From: CAZYQW01 sp964649825
Lineage (GTDB): Bacteria; Planctomycetota; B15-G4; JADJEK01
Length of the DNA: 27,237 nucleotides
Assembly: GCA_964649825.1 (NCBI GenBank)
Contig: CAZYQW010000102.1
Location: 1-27,237 of the forward strand
Direction of reading: 5' to 3'
Under the pieces are notes generated by a model. It made no database searches and was not told the origin of the DNA. It saw only the letters and a list, made by a program, of their open reading frames with translations. How positions within the stretch are numbered: position 1 is the stretch's first letter; each line of letters begins with the position of its first letter. Below are positions 16,158-24,097 of this stretch, piece by piece. Both the position numbers and the translations under genes were made by a program.

Positions 16158-17462
16158 TCAACGGGAGCCCGGACCCCGCTCGCGCCGCCCGGAATCGGTG
16201 GGTCGGCCCTTCTTCCGCGGCTGGGTCGGCCGCTGCGGTTTCTTCCCGCCCCTCTCCGTCGTACGTCCCTCGAACCGGTCTTCGTTCGATCCGGGCCACG
16301 CCCCCGGCGGGCGCGCGACCTCGACGGACGCCGCTCCGTCCACTCCCATCGCTTCGAGGAACTCGTCCTTCCACGCGTCGAACCGATCCTGCTCGATCGC
16401 TCGACGCGCGTTGGCCATCATCGACTGATAGAAATGAAGGTTGTGGATCGACGCGAGCGTCGGTCCCAACAGCTCGCGCGCCTGGAAGAGGTGGTGGACG
16501 TACGCACGGCTGAAGTTCGTGCACGCGTGGCACTCGCAGGACCGATCGATCGGATACCCGTCGCGACGGTAGCGCTGGAGGTCGATCCGGATGCGCCCGC
16601 GGGTCGTGAACAGCGTGCCGCCGCGCCCGTAACGAGTCGGGATCACGCAGTCGAAGATGTCCATTCCCCGCGCGATCGACTCGAGGACGTCGACCGGGAG
16701 CCCGACGCCCATGAGGTAGCGCACGCGCTCCGCCGGCATGTGGCGCTCCGTGAAGTCGACGACGCGTTTCAGGTTGTCGAGCCCCTCGCCGACGGACACC
16801 CCGCCGATCGCGCAGCCGTGGAACGGGAGCTCGGCGGTCTCGCGCGCGCAACGGGCGCGGAGGTCCTCGTAGACCCCGCCCTGGACGATCCCGAAGAGGC
16901 ACTGATCCTCGCGCACGTGCGCGTCGAGGCATCGCCTTGCCCAGCGAAGGGTCCGGTCCACCGAGCGCGCGGCATAGTCGTGCGATGCCGGATACGGGAT
17001 GCACTCGTCGAACGCCATCGCGATGTCCGCCCCGAGCGCCTGCTGGATCGCCATCGACCGCTCCGGCGTGAGCAGGACGCGGTCCCCCGACAGCTCGTAC
17101 CGGAAGCGGACGCCCTCCTCATCGATCTCGCGCCCGGGAAGCGAGAAGACCTGGAAGCCGCCGCTGTCGGTCAGGATCGGCCGCCGCCAACCCATGAACC
17201 GATGGAGGCCGCCGAGTTTCTCGATCCGCTCCTCGCCCGGCTGGATCGCGAGGTGGTACGTGTTCGCGAGAACCATCTCCGCGCCGGTCGCCTCGACGTC
17301 GCGCGGGAGGACCGACTTGATCGTGGCCGCGGTTCCCACCGGCATGAACGCGGGCGTCTCGACCGTTCCGTGCGGGAGCTCGAGCCGTCCGCGGCGGGCG
17401 CGGCTCTTCGTGCCGCAGTGAAGGAGCGTGAACGGGTTGGGAGCGATCGCGGATCGGTTCAT
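16158..17462 (-). CDS. tgt: Queuine / preQ1 tRNA-ribosyltransferase
   Basis: Tgt exchanges guanine-34 of Asn, Asp, His and Tyr tRNAs for preQ1. The 434-residue protein is read from ATG 17462; a longer frame upstream runs into the divergent peptidase gene and has no family sequence. Conserved blocks: LANTYHL, LTDSGGFQVFSL (substrate Asp), QQALGADIAMAFDEC, FGIVQGG, the catalytic Asp in FDCVIPTRYGRGGTLFT, and the zinc site CECHACTNFSRAYVHHLF. The usual NARNG is YGRGG here, probably a subfamily difference. About 55 residues beyond the normal end (from ~380) form a Lys/Arg/Pro/Gly-rich disordered tail. It is divergent from the M14 peptidase gene (68-bp gap), and not adjacent to queC, which lies upstream in a different operon. 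Confidence 0.95.
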   Translation of the reverse strand: MNRSAIAPNPFTLLHCGTKSRARRGRLELPHGTVETPAFMPVGTAATIKSVLPRDVEATGAEMVLANTYHLAIQPGEERIEKLGGLHRFMGWRRPILTDSGGFQVFSLPGREIDEEGVRFRYELSGDRVLLTPERSMAIQQALGADIAMAFDECIPYPASHDYAARSVDRTLRWARRCLDAHVREDQCLFGIVQGGVYEDLRARCARETAELPFHGCAIGGVSVGEGLDNLKRVVDFTERHMPAERVRYLMGVGLPVDVLESIARGMDIFDCVIPTRYGRGGTLFTTRGRIRIDLQRYRRDGYPIDRSCECHACTNFSRAYVHHLFQARELLGPTLASIHNLHFYQSMMANARRAIEQDRFDAWKDEFLEAMGVDGAASVEVARPPGAWPGSNEDRFEGRTTERGGKKPQRPTQPRKKGRPTDSGRRERGPGSR

Positions 17463-17529
17463 CAGGGCTCGGTCGGTTGGGTATCGTGTGCGGCTCGTCC
17501 CGTCGCGCACGCCGGAAATGGTCACACGC

Positions 17530-20157
17530 ATGAACCTATCAGAAGGTCGACGCCGCCTCGTCCGCCCGATGCTCCAGTTCCTCCCGATCTTCGTGATGAC
17601 GGTCGCGGGGCCGAGCGCGGCAGCCGTCGAGTTCACCTTCGCCCCGGCCGCGCGGTACGCGCCGGAAGTGCCACCGCCGGACGCACTGCTCGGCTACCGT
17701 CCGGGCGAGCGGTTCTCCACGCACGATCGGATCGTGCGGGCGGTCCATGCGATCGATGACGCGAGCGACCGCGTCCGCGTCATCGAATACGGCGAGACGT
17801 TCGAAACACGCCCGCTGCTGCTCGCCGTCGTGTCGACCCCGAGCAACCTTGCGCGCCTCGAGCCGATCCTCGATGGGGTGGGCCGCCTCGCCGACCCGCG
17901 CCGGATCGCGTCCGACGAGGAGCGCGCTCGACTCCTCGACGACCTTCCGGTCATCGTCTGGCTTTCGTTCACGGTCCACGGCAACGAGCCGTCCGGCACC
18001 GAGGCGTCGCTGCCGCTGCTGTATCACCTGGCCGCGGCCGAGGACGACGCGGTCGAGGCGCTGCGGAAGAACGCCATCGTGCTGCTCGATCCATGCCTGA
18101 ACCCCGACGGCCGCGACCGGTACGTCCACTGGTACGACTCGGTGCGAGGGCGGACCCCGAACCCCGACCCCCAGGCCGCGGAGCACCACGAGCCGTGGCC
18201 GGGCGGTCGGGTGAACCACTTCTACTTCGACCTGAACCGCGACTGGGCGTTCGTCACGCAGCGCGAGTCGCGGGCGCGCCTGCGCGCGTTCCGCCGGTTC
18301 CACCCGCAGGTCCACGCGGACCTCCACGAGATGATGCCGAACTCGTCGTACTTCTTCTTTCCAGCGGCACCGCCGGTCAACCAGAACGTCCCGGCCTCGA
18401 CGCTTCGACTCGGCGAGGCGTTCGGTCGTGGGAACGCCGCCGCGTTCGATCGCTACGGCTGGCGGTACTTCACCGGCGAGTCGTTCGATCTGCTCTATCC
18501 GGGCTACGGCGACTCATGGCCGAGTCTGAACGGCGCGATCGGAATGACGTACGAACAGGGCGGCCATTCGGTCGCCGGCCTCGCCATCCGGCGCGGCGAC
18601 GGAACCGTGCTGACCCTCGAGGATCGCGTCCAGCACCACTTCACCGCCGCGTTGGCCACCGTCGAGACCGCGGTTCGAACGCGGCGGGACCTCCTCGAGC
18701 ACTTCCTGCGGTTCCACGAGGATGGGCTTTGGGAGGGCCAGGAGGGCGGACTCGCCGAGGTACTGCTCATCCCGGGCACGCACCATGGCCGTGCCGAGGA
18801 CCTGGTATCGCTGCTCCTCGCTCAGGGGATCGAGGTGCATCGCGTCGAGGCCGACTTCGAGGCGGTGCGCTGTCACCCGTTCGGAGACAACGATGCGTCC
18901 GAGACGCGGCGGTTCCCGGCCGGCACGTTCTTGGTCTCGATGGCCCAGCCGAAGAAGCGGCTCGCCAAGGCTCTGCTCGAGCCGCGCGCGGCCGTGCTCG
19001 AGAACCGGTTCTACGACATCTCCGCTTGGAGTCTGCCGCTCGCGTTCGGCGTCGAAGCGTACTGGACCGAGCGCCGCTCCGAGGTCGCCGCCGGCCCGAT
19101 CCAGGAGGTGGAGGCGCCCGCCGGCGAGGTGGTCGGCGAGAGCGGCCGCGTCGGGTATCTGGTCCATTGGGACGCGCTCGACGCGGCGCGTTTCGCCGAT
19201 CGCCTGCTGCGCGGAGGAACGCGCGTCGAGATGGCGACCGAGTCGTTCGCGATCGACGGCGAGGCCTACGCGCCCGGGACCCTGTTCGTGCCCTCCGTCG
19301 GAAACGGCGGCGGCGTGCGCGATCGCGTCGCAGCGGCCGCCGCGGCGACGCGAGTGACCGCACGGGCCATCGACACCGGGTGGACGTCGTCGGGTCCCGA
19401 CCTCGGCTCCGACGCGTGGAGCGGGCTCGCCACGCCCTCGATCGCGGTCGTGTCCGGCGAGGGAACGTCGGCGAGCGGCGTCGGCGCCGTGAAGTTCCTG
19501 CTCGAGGAGCAGCTCGGAGTCCCGTACTCCGCAGTCTCGATCGAGCGTTGGTCCGGCTTGGATCTGCGACGCTACAACGTCCTGATCGTCCCGGACGGGT
19601 TCGGCTACGGCAGTCGGATCGGGAAGAGCGACGGTCTGAAGGCTTGGATCGAGGAAGGCGGCGTCGCGATCGGTCTGGCCGGCGGCGCGTTCTATCTCGG
19701 CGGCGAGGCGGCCGGCCTCACCCGCGTAAAGACCGGAGGTGCGGACGAGGAGTCGAAGGCGGATAAGACGTGGAAGACGATTCGCGAGATGGAGGCGGAT
19801 CGTCGCGAACGAAACGTCCCCGGAACGCTGTTCCAGGTGCGCCTCGATCCGGACCACCCGCTCGCCTTCTCGTATCCCAGGACCGTCGCGGTGCTGATGG
19901 AGTCGACCCGTGCGTTCGACGTCGAAGGGCCGGGCCGTCGGCTGGGCCTGTTCGAGGATGAAGCTTATCTGTCCGGCTACATCTCCGATGAGAACCGGAA
20001 GAAGCTCGTCGGGCAGGCCTACCTCGCCGAGGTCTCGGTCGGTCGCGGTCGCGTCATCTTGTTCGCCGAGGATCCGACGTTTCGCGGTTTCGTGCGTGGT
20101 CAGACGGGTTTGCTCGTCAACGCGATCTATGCATACGCCCGGCCGCTCGGGGGATGA
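17530..20157 (+). CDS. Exported M14-family zinc carboxypeptidase
   Basis: The 875-residue product is read from ATG 17530; ATG 17518 or 17569 are alternatives. All give a signal peptide (PMLQFLPIFVMTVAGPSAAA). The M14 catalytic domain (~45-400) has zinc ligands HGNE (H~150, E~153) and H~262 in VHADLHEM, the substrate-binding NPDGRDR and DLNRDW, and the catalytic Glu in TYEQGG (~342). The remaining ~470 residues are a second part; ~640-760 resemble a class I glutamine-amidotransferase-like fold (VLIVPDGFGYGS, WIEEGGVAIGLAGGAFYLGG), an arrangement seen in some large M14 proteins. It probably trims peptides outside the cytoplasm. It is followed by a strong hairpin. Confidence 0.9.
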   Translation: MNLSEGRRRLVRPMLQFLPIFVMTVAGPSAAAVEFTFAPAARYAPEVPPPDALLGYRPGERFSTHDRIVRAVHAIDDASDRVRVIEYGETFETRPLLLAVVSTPSNLARLEPILDGVGRLADPRRIASDEERARLLDDLPVIVWLSFTVHGNEPSGTEASLPLLYHLAAAEDDAVEALRKNAIVLLDPCLNPDGRDRYVHWYDSVRGRTPNPDPQAAEHHEPWPGGRVNHFYFDLNRDWAFVTQRESRARLRAFRRFHPQVHADLHEMMPNSSYFFFPAAPPVNQNVPASTLRLGEAFGRGNAAAFDRYGWRYFTGESFDLLYPGYGDSWPSLNGAIGMTYEQGGHSVAGLAIRRGDGTVLTLEDRVQHHFTAALATVETAVRTRRDLLEHFLRFHEDGLWEGQEGGLAEVLLIPGTHHGRAEDLVSLLLAQGIEVHRVEADFEAVRCHPFGDNDASETRRFPAGTFLVSMAQPKKRLAKALLEPRAAVLENRFYDISAWSLPLAFGVEAYWTERRSEVAAGPIQEVEAPAGEVVGESGRVGYLVHWDALDAARFADRLLRGGTRVEMATESFAIDGEAYAPGTLFVPSVGNGGGVRDRVAAAAAATRVTARAIDTGWTSSGPDLGSDAWSGLATPSIAVVSGEGTSASGVGAVKFLLEEQLGVPYSAVSIERWSGLDLRRYNVLIVPDGFGYGSRIGKSDGLKAWIEEGGVAIGLAGGAFYLGGEAAGLTRVKTGGADEESKADKTWKTIREMEADRRERNVPGTLFQVRLDPDHPLAFSYPRTVAVLMESTRAFDVEGPGRRLGLFEDEAYLSGYISDENRKKLVGQAYLAEVSVGRGRVILFAEDPTFRGFVRGQTGLLVNAIYAYARPLGG

Positions 20158-20199
20158 TGCGGCTCGGCATTCGCCGCACTGACCGCCAGCCAACGGAAA

Positions 20200-20231
20200 C
20201 GCGGGCGGACACGCCCACATGTCCGCCCGCG
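20200..20231 (+). terminator. Strong hairpin after the M14 peptidase gene
   Basis: A perfect 12-bp stem pairs 20200-20211 (CGCGGGCGGACA) with 20220-20231, around the 8-nt loop CGCCCACA, 42 bases after the stop codon. There is no T-run downstream, as is common in high-GC genomes, so terminator function is likely but not certain. Confidence 0.65.
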
Positions 20232-20299
20232 ACGAGCTCGAAGATCGGTTCCGGCTGGTTGGAAACCTACTTCAGGGAATTGGAGGAAGGAAGTGAGGC

Positions 20300-21372
20300 A
20301 TGAACTCGGAACGAAGCCGAAATCTCCTCGAGCTCCTTGTCTGTCGACTATCTCTGTGTGTCTCTGTCTCTGTCCACCAGGAGTCGTCTCCTGACGTCTT
20401 CTCTATATGCGTATCGGCGAGGGATCACACGTTCCGCAGGACTTTCTTTCGTGCCCTTGTCACACGATCCTCCGAACATCTCGTCGTTGAAACATCCACT
20501 CCTCGCGCTCGTCCCGCCGAGCTCGTCTCGATGGCCTCGGCCTCGACGTCGACCGCGGCGCCGCGTCCCAGGGAGCTGAACTTCTCCCGTCCAGGGGCGA
20601 TCCATCAGAAAATCCAGGAGACGGCGTTACGTCAAGGTCCGTGTCGAGACTGAGAAGTCGGCGTCCCAAGCGTTGGAGGAGAGGAGGACTGACCAAGGTG
20701 GGGACGAAGGATCGTTACGCCTTCCACATCGAGGCGACGAACGTGTCTGGCTTCGTCGATCTCTTCAAGAACGGTTCCTCGTTCGGGAGGTTCAGGCTCG
20801 TGGACGAAGTTCTCTCGCCGGGCGTGGTCGGTGACCTTTCCGCGATCGATTGTCGCTTCGATTGGGGAGCGATGGACGAGACGGTCGAGTCCTCCCGAAG
20901 GTGAAGAAGGAAGGCACGCATGCCGTGTTCTCGAAGAAGGAGTCGATTGCCACGGAGCTGTTCTTCATCACGTCGGCCAAGGTGACGCTGCAATCCGGCG
21001 CCGCTCCGAAGGACAAGCTGTCGCTGCGAGCGACGGTCGGGGGAGACGTGTCGCCCGACACGGCCACCACATCGATTCTCATCGGGCCGTTCGTCCTGGA
21101 CGTTCTTCCGTCCGCGTGGGCCTGCGTGGGCCCGCGTGGGCCAAGGACGCGAAGAACGGGACGTACACGTACCTCGACACGACGGCCGGAAGGTGTCCGT
21201 GGTCTTGAACGTCGAGCAGTCCGATCTGTCCGTGACGGGAAGCTTCCTCGATCTCACCGGGTTCGCGAATCCGCTGGTGGTCGAGCTCCGAAACGGCGCC
21301 TACCACGAGCGCGTCGAGATCCACCTGAAAGCGAAGCCAGGTCCGAACGGCAAGAGCACGTTCTCCTACTGA
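20300..21372 (+). pseudogene. Decayed gene for a secreted beta-rich protein
   Basis: The 3' two-thirds (about 20690-21372) read as one protein spread over three frames: KVGTKDRYAFHIEATNVSG (from ~20695); after a single-base-type shift near 20886-20898, KVKKEGTHAVFSKKE through FVLDVLPSAW (to 21119); then KDAKNGTYTYLDTTAGR after a 20-bp insertion at 21123-21142; then KVSVVLNVEQSDLSVTG to the stop at 21372 after another shift near 21190. The 5' part is less certain: ATG 20300 has GGAGGAAGG upstream and MNSERSRNLLELLV is signal-peptide-like, and YVKVRVETEKSASQAL (20609-20656) fits a further frame. CT-rich runs at 20350-20376 suggest decay. The function was probably structural. Sequencing or assembly indels could mimic this. 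Confidence 0.65.
21113..21142 (+). repeat. Three 10-bp tandem units that break a reading frame
   Basis: CGCGTGGGCC (21113-21122), TGCGTGGGCC (21123-21132) and CGCGTGGGCC (21133-21142) stand in a row. Removing the last two units joins VLDVLPSAW-A to KDAKNGTYTY in one frame, so the expansion itself caused this frame break. Confidence 0.85.
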
Positions 21373-21455
21373 ACCGCCTGCGGTCGGCCTGGGAGCGACG
21401 GCGAGTCGCGCGGCGGACGGGCGTGGTTCGCCGATGACGATCCCCGCCCGCGGCG

Positions 21456-21650
21456 TCACTTGTCCGCGATGTCCTCCCGCCCATAACGGCGATCCCCTTC
21501 GAACTCGTCGAGCTCCAGATCGAGGTCGAGGTCGTCGTCCTTCGACTTCGGATCCTGGGCGCGCACGATCCGCAGCAACGGATCCTGCGATTTCGAGTCG
21601 CGCGGGGTCTTGGACTCGCCTCCACTGTTCTCTCGGCCCGGTCGGGTCAT
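21456..21650 (-). CDS. Small acidic peptide B, putative modified-peptide precursor
   Basis: The 64-residue product starts at ATG 21650, with AGGAGAG six bases upstream; this site overlaps the end of peptide A, whose stop codon is at 21652-21654. The N-terminal half is basic and polar (MTRPGRENSGGESKTPRDSK); the C-terminal half is acidic, with KSKDDDLDLDLELDEFEGD. The block DDLDLDLE is shared with peptide A next to it. There is no Cys and no signal peptide. It is the third gene of the radical SAM operon. In a RiPP reading the N-terminal half would be a leader and the acidic half the core, but cores are often lower in charge; a protein-interaction peptide is an alternative. Confidence 0.7.
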   Translation of the reverse strand: MTRPGRENSGGESKTPRDSKSQDPLLRIVRAQDPKSKDDDLDLDLELDEFEGDRRYGREDIADK

Positions 21651-21651
21651 C

Positions 21652-21819
21652 TCATCTCTCCTGTCCCGTGAATCCTTCCTTCAATCGCTCACCGTCGTCG
21701 GCCTCCTCGAGGTCGAGGTCGAGGTCATCCTCGGCGGCCGCGTCGGCGTCGTCGGCCGCTTCGAGCGGCTCCTCGTGCTCGCACGGCGTCGGGTCTCGTT
21801 TGGTGCCGTTCAAGTGCAT
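21652..21819 (-). CDS. Small acidic peptide A, putative modified-peptide precursor
   Basis: The product is 55 residues from ATG 21819, or 53 from TTG 21813. The ATG has AGGAGG only one base upstream; the TTG sits at a normal seven-base distance, so TTG is a serious alternative. The start overlaps the last ten bases of the radical SAM gene, so translation is coupled. The sequence runs MHLNGTKRDPTPCEHEEPLE, then an Ala/Asp/Glu stretch, then AEDDLDLDLEEADDGERLKEG. It shares DDLDLDLE with peptide B, and its one Cys is residue 13. No homologous domain is recognised. Its size, position and coupling to an enzyme with an RRE-like domain make it a candidate substrate of that enzyme. Confidence 0.75.
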   Translation of the reverse strand: MHLNGTKRDPTPCEHEEPLEAADDADAAAEDDLDLDLEEADDGERLKEGFTGQER

Positions 21820-24032
21820 GCCTCCTGCCGTCGTGGAGCGGGCGTCGTCGCTTCGATCAAGCCCTTCGCGAAGAGCGAGCGCAGGAACGACAACAGCTTG
21901 TCGCGGTGTCGCTCCGGGCGCTGCGAGAGGAGTTCCTCGACCGTCGTGCGACCGTCGAGCTCCGCGAGGATCCGCGCCGCGTCGGCGCCGACCCTCAGGA
22001 AGTCCGACGTTCGGCCACGGTACGCGAACCACGTCGGGCGCGGCGGCGCGTCGGGGATCCGTCCCGAGAGCTGCTCGATCATCTCCGCCTTGAACGCCCC
22101 GGATTGATAGCGCGGACGCAGCGTCCGATCTTCGGCGTCGATGAGGCGTGCCGTCACGTCCGTCAGGTCGAACGGGAGCTGCAGCACCTGCACGCCGCCG
22201 GCCCGGCGCGGCGCGGACGCCTCGATGCGGTCGGGGATCGGGTTCGCGATCCGCGCGCGGTTCCTGCCGCGGAAGACGTCCAGCGAGCCCTCGTGGTCGA
22301 GGTAGAGGAAATGGTGGCTCTTCAACTCGAACAGCCACAGGTTGTCTCCCATGAAGAGGGGGAGCTCGTTCCGTACGACCTCCATGAACTCGAAGAAGAT
22401 CTCGCGCGCGCTCGCCCGGTCCATGCCGACCCCGCTTTCGTGGTCGTAGTAGACCTGGTAGTCCTTCGTGTCGTCGGCGAGGACGCGCGTGATCTGGAAC
22501 CGCGCGGGGTCGTGGTAGACGGTCGACAGGAGGTCGATGTAGAAGATCCGGAGCGACACCTCCTGGATGTTCTTCTGGTGCGCGCGGATCCACGCCAGCG
22601 TCGACCGCGCCTCCTCCTCGGTCTCGGTCGGGAACCCGATCATCGTGTAGAGGACGACCGCGATCCCCGCGTTCGAGACGTTCTCGATGATGCTGCCCGC
22701 CTCCGCGATCGCGGTCCCCTTGTCCATCAGGTCCAGGACGCGCTGGGACGCCGACTCGAATCCGAACGCGATGCGGCGGCAACCGGACGCGTGGAGGTCG
22801 CGGCAGAGCTCTTCGGTGTAGAGGTTCCGCTCGAGTCGCGCGTCGGTCCACCAGCGGATGTCGAGGCCGCGCGACCGGAGGGCGTCCGGCAGCGCGCGGA
22901 ACAGCACCGGCGGCATGTCCTCGACGACGAAGTAGACGTAGCTCGAGCCGTAGCGCGTCGTCACCGTCTCGATGTCGTCGAGGATCCGCTGCACGTTGCG
23001 TTGGCGATAGCCCGGCCCGATCACTTTGTAGAGCGTGCAGAAGACGCACTTCTCGTAGTAGCACCCGCGCGTGATCGCGAGCGGGAGCGCGACGTGCGGC
23101 GAGAAGTAGCGATCGAGCGGAATCCCGTCGAAGTCGGGCGTCGGAAGCGAGTCGATCGGAAGGGGCTCGACGGTCCGGTTCGTCACGACCTTGCCGCCTT
23201 CGCGGTGGATCACGTTGCCGACGTCGTCGATCGGCCGGCCGTCGCGGACGCACTGCGCGATTCCGAGGAGAGGACCCTCTCCTTCGAGCATGACCAGCGA
23301 ATCGATGACGTCGAACACGCGGCCGGACCGGGCGACCTTCGGGCCGGCGTAGGCGAGGAGCCCGCCGCCGACCGTGACGTGGACGCCGGGGAGCACCTCT
23401 TTCACCATCCGGGCGAGGGTCAGGGCCGGGATGATCATCGTGCCGTACGTGATCGAGATGCCGAGCAGATCCGGTTTCAAGTCCACGATGCGCGGAATCG
23501 TCCGCTCGCGATAGAACTCGACGTACGGGTTCTCGCGCTCGTCGCCGATCGCGGCCAGGACCTCGGCCTCGCGCTCGATCGAGTAGCGCATCGAGAAGGA
23601 GTTCGGCGAGAGTACGGTCGGGTACCACTCCGCGGAGACCAGCTTGAACGCGCGGTCGAGCCGCTTCACCGCGCGGATGTACTCGTCGTAGTCGTAGAAC
23701 CGTTCCGGGTCACGCAGGACCGAGATCGCGTCCTCGATGCCGTGGACGACCGAATCGGCCGCGAGCGCGGCGTCGGCGAGCGTCTTGAAGCGGTCCATGC
23801 CCGGGAGGTCGAGCGGCTGATCGTCGCGGATTTCCGCCAGGCGACGCGACACGACGTCCTGCGAACGAGCGAGCCGCGCCGGAGAGAGGAAGTAGTCGAG
23901 CGAGTCGAGGTTGACGTCCCACTGGTGCGTGTCCGCGAAGCCGTTCTGCTTCAGCCACGCAGTGAGCGACGGGAGCGCGAGGTAGGGCTGGGTGAAATGG
24001 GCCTGCGGCGGGAAGACGAGCAACGTGCGCAT
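21810..24032 (-). CDS. B12-binding radical SAM protein with C-terminal PqqD-like (RRE) domain
   Basis: The 740-residue enzyme is read from ATG 24032, with GGGAG seven bases upstream. Residues ~1-290 are a cobalamin-binding Rossmann-type domain (LLVFPPQAHFTQPYLALPSL; later KPDLLGISITYGTM and VHVTVGGGLLAYAGP). The radical SAM domain (~310-560) has the cluster RGCYYEKCVFC (~320-329), with spacing C-X4-C-X2-C rather than the usual C-X3-C-X2-C, then FGFESASQRVLDLMDKG and TMIGFPTETEEEA. The last ~65 residues (FLRVGADAARILAELDG, TTVEELLSQRP, FLRSLFAKGLIEA) have the helix-wing pattern of PqqD-like peptide-recognition domains. B12-radical SAM enzymes commonly methylate unactivated carbons. Two small peptide genes follow immediately, which supports a peptide-modifying role. 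Confidence 0.9.
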   Translation of the reverse strand: MRTLLVFPPQAHFTQPYLALPSLTAWLKQNGFADTHQWDVNLDSLDYFLSPARLARSQDVVSRRLAEIRDDQPLDLPGMDRFKTLADAALAADSVVHGIEDAISVLRDPERFYDYDEYIRAVKRLDRAFKLVSAEWYPTVLSPNSFSMRYSIEREAEVLAAIGDERENPYVEFYRERTIPRIVDLKPDLLGISITYGTMIIPALTLARMVKEVLPGVHVTVGGGLLAYAGPKVARSGRVFDVIDSLVMLEGEGPLLGIAQCVRDGRPIDDVGNVIHREGGKVVTNRTVEPLPIDSLPTPDFDGIPLDRYFSPHVALPLAITRGCYYEKCVFCTLYKVIGPGYRQRNVQRILDDIETVTTRYGSSYVYFVVEDMPPVLFRALPDALRSRGLDIRWWTDARLERNLYTEELCRDLHASGCRRIAFGFESASQRVLDLMDKGTAIAEAGSIIENVSNAGIAVVLYTMIGFPTETEEEARSTLAWIRAHQKNIQEVSLRIFYIDLLSTVYHDPARFQITRVLADDTKDYQVYYDHESGVGMDRASAREIFFEFMEVVRNELPLFMGDNLWLFELKSHHFLYLDHEGSLDVFRGRNRARIANPIPDRIEASAPRRAGGVQVLQLPFDLTDVTARLIDAEDRTLRPRYQSGAFKAEMIEQLSGRIPDAPPRPTWFAYRGRTSDFLRVGADAARILAELDGRTTVEELLSQRPERHRDKLLSFLRSLFAKGLIEATTPAPRRQEACT

Positions 24033-24060
24033 CGGCGGGCTCCCGTAGGATGACGCTCGC

Positions 24061-24090
24061 ATCATACGGCTTTGGAAAAACGGAAGTCAT
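24061..24090 (-). promoter_or_regulatory. Possible sigma70-type promoter of the radical SAM operon
   Basis: On the minus strand, ATGACT (24090-24085) matches TTGACA at four of six positions, and TATGAT (24066-24061) matches TATAAT at five of six, with an 18-bp spacer. Transcription would begin near 24054, giving a leader of about 22 bases before ATG 24032. The stretch is AT-richer than its surroundings. Other sequences in the 65-bp divergent gap could serve the SDR gene. Confidence 0.4.
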
Positions 24091-24097
24091 CGACGGC

